DNA from: Planctomycetota bacterium
GTDB lineage: Bacteria > Planctomycetota > Planctomycetia > Gemmatales > Gemmataceae
Reading direction: 5' to 3'
NCBI GenBank assembly: GCA_016177925.1
Contig: JACOUH010000134.1
Location: forward strand, 1 to 44,544
Length of the DNA: 44,544 bases
Part shown: positions 15,791-25,200 of the stretch, piece by piece
How positions within the stretch are numbered: position 1 is the stretch's first letter
How the letters are laid out: each line of letters opens with the position of its first letter
The notes under the pieces: model-generated
The model's database searches: none
The model's input: the letters and a program-made list of their open reading frames with translations, nothing else
What the model was told of the DNA's origin: nothing
Program-made: the position numbers and the translations under genes

Positions 15791-18102
15791 ATGCTTCCGA
15801 CTCTCCTCCGCCGCCTGGGAAAGCTGACCTCCCGCTCGTTTCGCCGCAAAGGCCGTCCGGCCCGTCCGCACCGGGCCTGGGCCTCGTTGCAGTTGGAAAG
15901 GCTCGAAGACCGGATCAACCCAGCCGACTTCTCTCGCTTTGCCCTCGCCACCCCGCTGGTCGGCGACACGCTCGTGCAATACGGCTTCCTCCTCGACAGT
16001 ACCTCAACCTGGTACACGTGGACCGCCCAGCACAGTGGCCCCGTTCAGTTCAACACCTTCACGCACAATCCGAGCCCCATCGACACCACCCTGGACGTCT
16101 ACACCGGCGACAGTCCCGAGGGCCTGACGCCGGTGGCGAGCAACGACGACGCCGGAGGCACCCTCGAAAGCCAGGTCGTCTTCAACGCCACGGCCGGCAC
16201 CACCTACCGCATCGCCGTCTCAGAATCAGCGAAAGTCACCCCGTCTGCAGGCTTTCAAGAGTATCAAATCAACCTGTTCACCAATGACCACATCGCCTCC
16301 GCCGCCGAATACACCACCCTGGGCCTGGCGGTGTCCCCGACCAACATGGGTGCCACGGGTCTATGGCAACGTCCTGACCAACGACTTCGACCCGGACAAC
16401 ACCGACGGTATCCCAGGGAACGAGGAGACGCTGACCGTCACTGGCTTCATCTCCACCAGTGCCCACGGGGGGAGCGTGAGCGTGGCGGCCGACGGCACCT
16501 TCACCTACACGCCCCCGGCAAACTTCTCCGGCACCGACACCTTCAGCTACACCCTCAGTGACGGTCGCGGTGGCACGGCCACCGGCACAGTCGCCGCCAC
16601 TGTCATCGCCGTCGCCGACGCGCCCAGCCTGAACGTCGCGAACGCCTCGGGGAACGAAGGAGCGTCCATCCCGTTGAACATCAGCGCGGCCCTGACGGAT
16701 ACCGATGGTTCGGAGACGCTGGCGATGAATCCGGGTGGACGATAATGCCAACGTCACGCTGGCCGTGAGGGCGATGTCCACGGAGAGTTCCAACGGCAGC
16801 ACCGCGTCCACCACGCTCCCCCTGGCCGTGACGGTCGCCAACGTCGCGCCGACCGCGACGCTGGCCAACAACGGCCCCGTCAACGAAGGCAGCCCTGTCA
16901 CTATCTCCCTGGGCAGTCAGACCGATCCCTCCACAGCCGACACGGCGGTGGGATTCCACTACGCCGTGGCCTGGGACGGCGGCTCGCTGGCCGGGACGAC
17001 CTACGCCAACAGTGGCAGCAGTCCCTCGATGAGTCACACCTTCGATGACGGCCCGGGAGACTACACGGTACGGGTGCGGATCATTGACAAGGACAATGGC
17101 TTCACCGAGTACACCACCGTGGTCTACGTGGATAACGTGCCGCCGATGGTCAGCCTCTCCGGTCCGGCGAGCGCCGTCCGCGGTCAGACGTGTACCTTCA
17201 CCCTGCAAGCCACGGATGTCTCCGCCACGGACCAAGCGGTGGGCTTCGTCTATGCGATCGACTGGGGCGACGGCTCGACTCAGACCCTCTCTCGCACCGC
17301 CGGCAATGGCATGGGCACGACCGCGGACCACATCTACAGCACGACCGGCACGTACACCGTGCAGGTGACGGCCACCGACAAGGACGGTGGCGTCAGCAGC
17401 ATGGCGACTGGCTCCATCACGATCCAGGCGGTGGGGCTCCAGGGCGGCACGCTGGTGGTCGGCGGCACGACGGACACGGACACCCTGCGCTTCACCCCGA
17501 CCAGCAACGGAGACATCCAGGTCACGATCAACAATGTCGATCAAGGGACCTTCACCGGCCTCACCCGGCTGGTCGCCTACGGCCAGGCCGGCGACGACAT
17601 GCTGCTGGCGGCTGGCGTCACCATTCCGGTCGAGCTCTATGGTGGCGACGGCAACGACCTCCTCAAGGGCGGCAACAGCTCCAACATCCTGGTCGGCGGC
17701 GCCGGCGACGACCTGTTGGTAGGCGGCACGGGACGTGATCTGCTGATCGGCGGCGGTGGGGCTGATCGCATGATAGGCAACGGCGGCGACGACCTGCTGA
17801 TCGGCGGCACCACCGCCTTCGACAACGACGCCGCTGCCCTGGCGGCTATCATGGCCGAGTGGACGTCGAATCACGACTACGCCACGCGGATCGCCAACCT
17901 GACCGACACGGGTACCGGGCTGCTGAGCCGTCTCAATGGCAACTACTTCCTGCTGGACAGCGGCACCAGCCAGACGGTCTTCAACGACAGTTCCTCCGAC
18001 ATGCTGACCGGCGGCCTGGGCTCCGACTGGTTCTTCGTCGGCACGGCGGACAAGGTCACCGACCTCAGCGCCCTCGACCAGGCATTCATCTTCGGGCTGT
18101 GA
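15791..18102 (+). pseudogene. Frameshifted secreted surface protein with PPC-like, tandem-95, PKD and RTX-type repeats
   Basis: The N-terminus is basic and contains LERLEDRINPA, a motif found near the start of planctomycete exported giants. A pre-peptidase C-terminal-like beta domain follows (about 15930-16240; FNTFTHNPSPIDTTLDVYTG). The frame shifts near 16355 into a tandem-95 module (VYGNVLTNDFDPDN, TFTYTPPANFSGTDTF). It stops at 16741 (TAA), and a third frame from about 16735 continues with PKD-like domains (DYTVRVRIIDKDNG, TYTVQVTATDKDGG). RTX-type glycine-aspartate repeats come next (GGDGNDLLKGG, GGAGDDLLVGG; about 17640-17815). Around the second shift the usual 50 or so residues between the modules are missing, so a deletion is likely. 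Two disruptions make it a pseudogene, though the third segment remains long and intact. Confidence 0.8.
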
Positions 18103-18120
18103 TCGGCCTGGCAACGAGCC

Positions 18121-18153
18121 CCCGGGCGCTGGCCGTTGTGGCAGCGCCCGGGC
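18121..18153 (+). terminator. GC-rich hairpin after the surface-protein stop
   Basis: The arms cccgggcgctggcc (18121-18134) and ggcagcgcccggg (from 18140) pair with one bulged base over a five-base loop, 18 bases after the stop codon. There is no T-run, so it is terminator-like but not canonical. Confidence 0.45.
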
Positions 18154-18171
18154 AAGTCGACGGGAAACGAG

Positions 18172-18369
18172 AACTGCTCGCGCCGGCAGAAGTCGCCCAG
18201 CGGCGCCAGCGCGTCGACGGCCCCCGTGTTGGTGGCGCCCGCGTTGGCCACCAGCGCCCACGGTCGTCTCCCCTCCGCGCGGTCGCGCCAGACCTCCTTG
18301 AACCAGTCGAGCACCAGCAGTTCGACCTGTGATGGTGCCGCCGCCTTCAGCCAGACACTGCCAAAGAAG
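18172..18369 (-). pseudogene. Remnant of the PLP decarboxylase gene (two joined fragments)
   Basis: Bases 18172-18289 match 13361-13478 of the decarboxylase gene nearly base for base, and 18294-18369 match 13735-13810. Order and orientation are kept; about 250 bases between them are deleted. The reading frame runs through the join (FGSVWLKAAAPSQVELLVLD, then ALVANAGATNTGAVDALAPL). The lysine motif and both ends of the gene are absent, so it cannot be an enzyme. At its upstream side on the minus strand it abuts a GGGGTCA hairpin like the one near the intact gene. Confidence 0.85.
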
Positions 18370-18445
18370 GGGTCAGGGGTCAGGGAAGACAAAGGCTCTT
18401 CTTCCCTGACCCCTGACCCCTGACCCCTTGCTGGCGTATCATGAC
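18369..18445. repeat. GGGGTCA heptad hairpin, copy 2
   Basis: Two ggggtca heptads plus gggaaga (18369-18389) face tcttccc plus three tgacccc heptads (18400-18427). The 18 bases that follow, ttgctggcgtatcatgac, are identical to those after copy 1 at 14743. In both copies the right side has one heptad more than the left. It lies directly upstream of the FAD oxidoreductase gene. Confidence 0.75.
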
Positions 18446-18481
18446 GGGGAAAGCCTGCACAGCACAGGGAAGGATCGAACG

Positions 18482-19660
18482 ATGGCAACAACCACGGACG
18501 TCCTCGTCGTCGGCGGCGGCGTGATCGGCTGCAGCATCGCCTTCCACCTGGCGCGGCGCCGGGTCGGCCGTGTCGTGCTGCTGGAGAAGGCCTACCTTGG
18601 CGCCGGCTCCAGCGGCAAGTCCGGGGCGATCATCCGCCAGCACTACTCGAACGCCCTGACCGTTGCGATGGCCCGGAAGAGCCTCGCCGTCTTCGAGCAC
18701 TTCCCCGACGCGGTCGGCGGCCCGCCAGTTTTCACGCGCACCGGGATGGCGATCGTCGTTAACGAGCGCGACCGTGCCGGCCTAGAGGGCAACCTGGAGT
18801 TGCAGCGCGGCCTCGGCGTCGATGTCCGCCTCGTCACCGCCCAGGAACTGACGGAGATCGACCCGAACGCCCACCTCGGCGAGGACGAGCTGGCGGCGTT
18901 CGAGAGCGAGGCGGGCTATGTCGAGTCGGTCCAGGTGGTCGCCTCGTATGCCGACTCTGCCCGCCGCGCCCGCGCCGACGTTCGCCTGGGCGTCGAGGTC
19001 AAGGCGATTCTTACCGACAAGGGTCGCATCACCGGCGTCGAGACCAACGAGGGGACGTATGAATGCGGGACCTTGGTGCTGGCGACGGGACCGTGGGCGG
19101 CACAGCTGGCGCGCACCCTGAAATTGAACCTGCCGGTGCAAGCGTGCCGTACGCAGGTGGCGCTGTTCCGCCGCCCGCCGGACTGTGGCCGGCGCGGCGT
19201 CGTCTACGGCGACTTCGTACAGGGCATCTACTTCAAGCCAACGCATGGCGAGATGATCCACGCCGGCAGTCTTGCCGGCGAGGAGGTGAACGATCCGGTC
19301 GACCCCGACCACTACAACGAGGCGGCTGACGGGCCGTGGCTGCCGCAAGTCCGCCAGCGCCTGGGCCGCCGCTATCCGGCGATGCACCGCGGCTACGGTC
19401 GGGGCGGCTTCGGCGCCCTGTACGGCATCACTCCCGACTGGCATCCAATCCTCGACCGTCTGCCGGGTCTCGAGGGCGCTTACTGTGCCGTGGGCTTCAG
19501 CGGCCACGGCTTCAAGTTATCGCCGATCGTCGGACAGCTGATGACCGAGCTGATTGTCGACGGCAAGGCGAGTGTCCTCGACATCGCTCCGCTGCGGTTG
19601 TCGCGCTTCGACGAGAATGATCTCGTGAAGACGCCCTACTCCTACGGCGTCATGGGTTGA
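18482..19660 (+). CDS. FAD-dependent oxidoreductase of the DAO family (sarcosine/glycine oxidase-like)
   Basis: The 392-residue protein opens with DVLVVGGGVIGCSIAFHLAR, the Rossmann dinucleotide-binding motif (GGGVIG at 11-16), followed by VVLLEK. The motif GSSGKSGAIIRQHYSN resembles the FAD-attachment region of sarcosine oxidase beta-type subunits, and LVLATGPWAAQLA is the conserved ATG block. The C-terminal YCAVGFSGHGFKLSPIVGQL is typical of the DAO family. The family oxidises secondary or primary amines of small amino acids with oxygen or another acceptor; the substrate is not determinable. The ATG used has GGAAGGA eight bases upstream; an earlier in-frame start would read through the repeat. 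The following gene is a truncated hemoglobin, 69 bases on. Confidence 0.88.
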   Translation: MATTTDVLVVGGGVIGCSIAFHLARRRVGRVVLLEKAYLGAGSSGKSGAIIRQHYSNALTVAMARKSLAVFEHFPDAVGGPPVFTRTGMAIVVNERDRAGLEGNLELQRGLGVDVRLVTAQELTEIDPNAHLGEDELAAFESEAGYVESVQVVASYADSARRARADVRLGVEVKAILTDKGRITGVETNEGTYECGTLVLATGPWAAQLARTLKLNLPVQACRTQVALFRRPPDCGRRGVVYGDFVQGIYFKPTHGEMIHAGSLAGEEVNDPVDPDHYNEAADGPWLPQVRQRLGRRYPAMHRGYGRGGFGALYGITPDWHPILDRLPGLEGAYCAVGFSGHGFKLSPIVGQLMTELIVDGKASVLDIAPLRLSRFDENDLVKTPYSYGVMG

Positions 19661-19729
19661 GGCAACGATCGAGCCCACAGGTTCCGAGGACCGCTCCGCC
19701 CGGCTGGCAAAGAAAAGGAGTCGCAGACC

Positions 19730-20113
19730 ATGACCCTCTACGATCGACTCGGTGGCGTCTACGCCATCGCCGCGGTGATCGATGACTTGATCGACCGGAT
19801 CATGGACGATCCCCGGCTGAACGCCAACCCCAAGGTCAACGAGGCTCATCACCGGGTTTCGCGCGCGGGGTTCAAATATCTCGTGACCGAGCAGGTGTGT
19901 CAAGCCGCCGGCGGGCCGCAACGGTACACGGGCCGGTCCATGTACGATTCCCATGTTCACCTGGACATCACGGAGCAGGAATGGCAGGCGTTCCTCGATG
20001 ATCTCAAGCAGACGTTCGACCAGTTCGGCGTGCCGCAGGCCGAACGTGCGGAACTCTTGGCCATCGTGGACAGCACCAAGAGGGAAATCGTGTTGCCAAG
20101 ACAGAAAGGCTAG
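19730..20113 (+). CDS. Truncated hemoglobin, group I-like
   Basis: The 127-residue globin has LYDRLGGVYAIAAVIDDLID at its start, the family signature, and YTGRSMYDSHVHLDITEQEW with His75 as the likely proximal heme ligand. Truncated hemoglobins bind oxygen or nitric oxide and can detoxify NO or serve in oxygen handling. The usual distal aromatic at B10 is not obvious (DDLID), so ligand chemistry may be atypical. The ATG follows AAAAGGAG at a good distance. It lies downstream of an FAD oxidase that may consume oxygen, but a functional link is only suggested. Confidence 0.9.
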   Translation: MTLYDRLGGVYAIAAVIDDLIDRIMDDPRLNANPKVNEAHHRVSRAGFKYLVTEQVCQAAGGPQRYTGRSMYDSHVHLDITEQEWQAFLDDLKQTFDQFGVPQAERAELLAIVDSTKREIVLPRQKG

Positions 20114-20171
20114 CCTTCTCCCTCTCCTCCCAGCCGCAGCCTTCCCTGACCCCCCTCGAAACGGAGAAGGG

Positions 20172-20201
20172 GCCGCGAGCCTCTGGAGACCGCCTCGCGG
20201 C
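20172..20201. terminator. Hairpin between convergent genes
   Basis: gccgcgag (20172-20179) and ctcgcggc (20194-20201) form a perfect 8-base stem between the stop of the globin gene and the stop of the convergent transglutaminase-like gene. It could terminate transcription from either side; there is no T-run. Confidence 0.4.
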
Positions 20202-20204
20202 TCC

Positions 20205-22193
20205 CTATCGGGGAGCGACGGGCTCGAACTCGACCCAGCGGGTCTGAACGTCCCGGCTCGTCGGCACCCTCCAGGCCGCTCCGCCCTTCTCCTGCCGGCC
20301 TGCCGCAAACGTGTGCGCGGCGCGGCGCTCCCCTTGGCGGTCCGCCCAGGCGAAGGTGACGCGCGTGGCATCCGCGCCGGCGGCACGGTAGACGAGGTGC
20401 GCCTCGCAGCGGGCGTAGACCTTGCCGCCGTCGTTCCGAAAGCGGACGCGGACCGTTGAGACCGACTCGCCGTCGACGGCGAGGGAGCCCCAGCAGAAGC
20501 TCTGCGACCAGAAGTCGCCCGGCTCGTGACCGCGACGCGGAATCGTCCAGTCCTTGACCACCGGCTTCCAGGTCTTGCCGCCATCGGTCGACGCCTCGAT
20601 CTGGTACTTGACCTCCGGCCGCGGCGGGTTGCTCGACAGCACGTGGGCAGCGGTGTGGACTTCCAGGACCTTCTCTCCGCGGGGGCAGGTCAGTTCCAGC
20701 GTCACGCGCGGCGTGCCGAACCTGCCCTCGACCAGATGCGCCTGGGCCTGTTTCAGATTGGGGCCGGCCGAGACGACCGCCCGGCCGGAGGCGAGGAAAC
20801 GCACCTCGCTGCCGTTGTCTTTCAGGCGTGGCAGGATCGCCGGATTGGCCTGGCAGATCGTGGTAATGGTCAGGCCCGACTTCGCCAGGACCTTCGCCCC
20901 CTCACCCCTACCCCTCTCCCCCTCCGAGGGGGAGAGGGGTAGGGGTGAGGGGGCGTGCAGGCGAAGGAAATACTGACGGTGGCCCTTGACGTGGTCGGTC
21001 AGATCCATCCCGTCGCGGAATGCCCCAACATCGTGCCAGGTTTTCCCCCGGTCCGTCGAGACCGACACAGCACAGTCGGCCTTGCCGCGCAGCACCAGGC
21101 CGTTGCGGCAGCCGGACTCGTAGACGCCCCACGGTTTGCCGTTCGGCGGAGTCGCGGCGATGAGGTAGGGCGTGGCGAACTCGAAGACCACCTGGCGGTC
21201 CGACTCCTCGACGACCCCCTCGCGGTAGTCTCCCCTCGTGAGGTCGGGCTTGTAGACATACACCGCGTTGCCGTAGCGAGCCTGCCCGGGCCGATAGCCC
21301 GCGCCGTCGCGCGAACCGCGCATTCGGTCCGGCTGATTCACCCAGGTGTGAGAGCGTTCGGGGCCGGGGATGTTGGCCGTGTTGCTGTTGCGGCCCCAGA
21401 AGGCAAAGGTCTTGCCGTCGGCCAGGCCGGGCTGAAGATAGCGTCGCAGCGTCTCGCCGCGGCGGAGGTGGACCATCGGCGGCGGACCGGCGTAACCCGC
21501 CAGGTACTCCGCGACGCTATACGAGGCGTACACCCCGCCATCGTCAGGGTGCAGTCCGCAGACGAGCCAGCCGTGCTGTTTCTGGGGCCGGTAGTTGCGA
21601 TCGGTCAGGCGCTTCCAGTCGCGCATCACTTCCGGGATGGACAGCAGGCCCCGGCCCTCGTCATCGAAGACAACGGTCGAGATGTCGTGGTCGAGCAGCG
21701 CCCACTTGCCGTTGCCGTAGGGCCCGCCGGTCAGGAACACCTCGAAGGAATTGTGCCCGTCCACGCCGACGCCTCGGCCCCGGCCGTGGCCAAGGAGGGC
21801 CTCCATCTCAGCGGTCCACTGGGAGTGAGTGGTGCCACACAGGCCGAAGCCGTGCGCGAACAGCCCGGTCCAGTATTCGCGCGTGCGCAGGTCGCCCCCT
21901 CCCGTGAAGCCGCGGCCCCAGAGGTCCTCGGCCCCCTCCTCGCCGTGAGCGTAATGTGTGTTTCGCCACAGCCAGGAAGCCAGGGCTTTCTGCTCGTTGC
22001 TCGTGGGCCGGACGCCGACGACGCGCTGGTAGACCTCGGCCTGGGTGGCAAACAGCCGCTCGAAGGTCGAGCAGGCCAGCTCGCCAGAGTACCAGGGGTG
22101 GTCCGTCCGAACCTGGGGATCGCCGACGCCGGCCCGGACCGCGCCGACAGAGACAAGAGCGACCCAGGTGGTGAGAAGAAGTCGTGTACGCAT
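20205..22193 (-). CDS. Secreted transglutaminase-like protein with palindrome-encoded insert
   Basis: A signal peptide (MRTRLLLTTWVALVSVGAVRA) precedes a transglutaminase-like core with GLCGTTHSQW (Cys119), GHNSFEVF (His147) and WALLDHD (Asp168), a complete Cys-His-Asp triad. The large remainder is beta-rich and includes sialidase-like segments (VSVSTDRGKTW, IEASTDGGKTW). Residues about 413-433 (SPLPLSPSEGERGRGEG) are encoded by a perfect palindromic repeat read in frame and are probably a foreign insertion. The gene starts 24 bases after the stop of the dehydrogenase/cytochrome gene on the same strand, so they are likely one transcript. Whether it cross-links, cleaves or binds glycans or peptides outside the cell is unknown. 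Confidence 0.75.
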   Translation of the reverse strand: MRTRLLLTTWVALVSVGAVRAGVGDPQVRTDHPWYSGELACSTFERLFATQAEVYQRVVGVRPTSNEQKALASWLWRNTHYAHGEEGAEDLWGRGFTGGGDLRTREYWTGLFAHGFGLCGTTHSQWTAEMEALLGHGRGRGVGVDGHNSFEVFLTGGPYGNGKWALLDHDISTVVFDDEGRGLLSIPEVMRDWKRLTDRNYRPQKQHGWLVCGLHPDDGGVYASYSVAEYLAGYAGPPPMVHLRRGETLRRYLQPGLADGKTFAFWGRNSNTANIPGPERSHTWVNQPDRMRGSRDGAGYRPGQARYGNAVYVYKPDLTRGDYREGVVEESDRQVVFEFATPYLIAATPPNGKPWGVYESGCRNGLVLRGKADCAVSVSTDRGKTWHDVGAFRDGMDLTDHVKGHRQYFLRLHAPSPLPLSPSEGERGRGEGAKVLAKSGLTITTICQANPAILPRLKDNGSEVRFLASGRAVVSAGPNLKQAQAHLVEGRFGTPRVTLELTCPRGEKVLEVHTAAHVLSSNPPRPEVKYQIEASTDGGKTWKPVVKDWTIPRRGHEPGDFWSQSFCWGSLAVDGESVSTVRVRFRNDGGKVYARCEAHLVYRAAGADATRVTFAWADRQGERRAAHTFAAGRQEKGGAAWRVPTSRDVQTRWVEFEPVAPR
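20895..20955. repeat. 61-bp palindromic element inside a coding region
   Basis: Two perfect 30-base arms (20895-20924 and 20926-20955) flank one base. On the minus strand it is translated without a stop as part of the transglutaminase-like protein. A similar CT/AG-rich palindrome interrupts another secreted protein at 31776-31862. Confidence 0.8.
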
Positions 22194-22217
22194 GGCGGTC
22201 CCCTTGCGGTTTCCATG

Positions 22218-25200
22218 TCACGGGAGCGGCTGCGAGCTGCGCAAGTAGGCGAACAGGTCGCGCACCTGCTGGTCGCTCAGGTCCTTCAGTGTCTCCTCGG
22301 GCATCACCGAGCGATCGGTCTTGCGCATGTCGTCGATCTGACTGCGCTGGATGAGGATGTTCTGCCCGTCGACGCCGCGCAGCACCACGACGCGGTTGTC
22401 CTGGTCGGCGAGGAAGCCGCTGACCACGCGACCGCCCTTCGTCTCGATGACGTAGTTTTCAAACCCTTCGCGGATCTCCGCACTCGGATTGACGACGTTC
22501 ACCAGCAGGCGGTCGAGGTCGCTGCGCTGGTACGAGGTCAGGTCCGGCCCGACCTGCCCGCCCTCGCCGAACAGCGTGTGGCACTTGCCGCAGTTCTGCA
22601 TGTAGAGGTTACGGCCCGCGTAGGGGTTGCCCGAACCGTTACGGATCACTTTTGTCAGCTGCTCGATGCGGCGGCGCATCTGCTCCGTCGTCGCTCCCTG
22701 AACGTCGCCCCAGTGCTTGCGTACCAGCGACGCCATCTGCTTGTCGTCGTGCAGCAGGATCTTCCGCAGCGCATCGCCGGGCACCAACTTGCGATCAAGC
22801 TTGCCCGCATCGACCGCCTTCAGCAGTTCCAGCGCCCACGCCTTACGGCTGGCCAGCAGCGTCTGGGCGACCCCACGCACGCTCTCGGGCAGCTTTGCGT
22901 AGAGGCGCACCACCTCGCTGCCGATCTTCGCATCGGGGTACACCTGCAACGCGGTAAGCGCCGCCTGCCGCAGAGCCTCGTCGCGCGACTTCTCGACCAG
23001 CGCCAGCAGGACGTGTACGCTGCGCGCCTGCCGCACCTCGCCGAAGATCTGCACGTATTGCAGCCGCTGCCGGCGGTCCGCCTTTTCATTGGCGATGACC
23101 TTCAGTGCCTCGCCAGTCGCCTTCTCGTCGCCCTGGCGCACGCGCAGGCCCGGCGAGCCGCCGCCGACTCGCGCCATCACCTTGACCAGTTCGTCGGGCA
23201 GGTCAGTCAGTGACCGCCCCTGGAACGCCGACTCGAACCCGGCCATCAGTCGCTTGACGTGCTCCTGGCCGGAGGCCAGCTCCAGCAGCCGGGCGCAGAC
23301 GAGCAGGTCCTTGCGGTTGCCGGCCTGGGCGAAGCGGCGCATCAGCCTCTCGGCGATGTGCTGCCGCACGATCGGCCGCTCCCAGAGCCCCTTGTCAGCG
23401 AAGAGCCCCAGCACCGCGTCGGGGTCGCTGCCGCACTTCGACTCGACCGCCCACCACAGGAGCATCGGAATATGAATATCGCTCACATCCTCATCGCGAG
23501 CAAGCAGGTTACGAACGAGGGGGATTGCATCCTTCGCCGGCAGACGCCGGGCGGAGCAGGCAAGCTGACTGCGCGCCTCGACATCACTTTCGCCGCGGGC
23601 GCGTTCGGCCAGCTTGCGGGCAACTACCGGCGATACCTTGCGGTCGTCGCAGAGCAGACGGGCCGTCCAGAGCCGCACGTACGGGTCGGCGTGGTCGAGT
23701 GTCTTTAGGGCAACCTCGTCGCTGAGCCCGCCGCACAGGTTGAGTGCCCACAGCGATTCGAGAGGGAGCTGCCCGGTGTGGCCCTCGATATTCTGCCGCA
23801 GGAGCGGGAGCAGCGAGTTGTCCTTGCGGTCGCCGATCAGGCGCAGGGCCGTCTGGCGGTGCCACTTGTCGGGGTGGGCCAGCACGCCGACCAGTTCGCG
23901 GCCGGACAGCTTCGAGTAGTCGAACGGCTTGAGCGGAGCGGCGGCCTTCCCCTTGAGCCGGTAGACGCGGCCGTTGCTGCGGTCGACGCGGCCGGCATAG
24001 TGGCTGCTGTGATCGATGCGCTGCTCATAGAGATCGGCAATGTAGAGGGCGCCGTCGGGCCCCGACTTGATGTCGACGGGGCGGAACCACTGGTCGTTGG
24101 TCGTGACGGGCCGTGACAGGTCCTTGGTCCGGAACGACGAGCGGTCGCGCATCACCTCGCTGACGACGACCTGTCCCTGCAGCGGTTCGACGCCGAAGAG
24201 CTTGCCGCGATACGGCGTCGGCAGCGCCTCGCCGTCGTAGAGGAGGAACGTGTGCGTGAAGCGCGGTACGCTGTGGTGCTTCATCGCCGAGAAGTAGCCG
24301 AAGGCGTAGGGGTTGGACAGCGAACCGTGCTTGCTGAAGCCCTTCTGATAGTAGCCACCCTGCACATAGTGGAAACCGCGCGTGTCGCCACCGTTGTAGC
24401 CGGAGTAGACGCGGCCCTTGGCGTCGAACTCCAGGCCGAAGGCGTTGCCGCCGCCCTCGGCGAAGATCTCGTAACGGCGACTCTCGGGGTGGTAGCGCCA
24501 GACAAGCTGCCCCATCGAGTGAACCGCTTCTTTGTCTCCCGGGCGCTTGACCTGGCCGGTGACGGTGCTGCCCTGGGCGGCGTAGAGCCAGCCATCGGGG
24601 CCCCAGCGCAAACTGTTGACGACCGAGTGCGTGTCCTCCAGGCCGAAGCCCTCCAGCAGCACCTCGGGATCGCCGTCGGGCACGTCGTCGTTGTTGCGGT
24701 CGGGGTAGAAGAGCAGATACGGCGGATTCAGCACGTACACACCGCCGCGCCCGCGGGCACACGACGTCGCGATACTCAGTCCGTCAACGAAGGTCTTGTG
24801 TTTGTCGAAGACGCCGTCGCCGTGCGTGTCCTCGTGAATCGTGATCTTGTCGGCTCCCTTGAAGTGGTGCGGCGGAGGCGGTGGGACCTTGTCGTAGACG
24901 GTGCGCAGGTGCTTGTCGCGGCTGACCATCTTGAGGCCGGCGGGATCGGGATATTGCAGGTACTGCATGACCCACATGCGGCCGCGCTCGTCGAAGCTCA
25001 ACGACAGCGGCTGCCGCACGATCGGCTCGCACAGGGCCGTCTCGATGGTCAAGTCAGCGGGGACGCGGAAGCGCTTGAGCGCCTCGGCGGGCGGGTAGGG
25101 GTCGTGGTCGCCCTTGCGGCGGCGGACGTAGCGCTCGACGTCATCGACCTTGTCGACCGTGTCGAACACCGCTCCGCCGACGTCCTCGGGTTTGTCTGCC

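Noticed and set aside
20955..23213. 752-codon plus-strand frame opposite the transglutaminase-like and cytochrome genes
   Set aside because: It spans two well-supported minus-strand genes and the gap between them, with no recognisable motif; antisense shadow.
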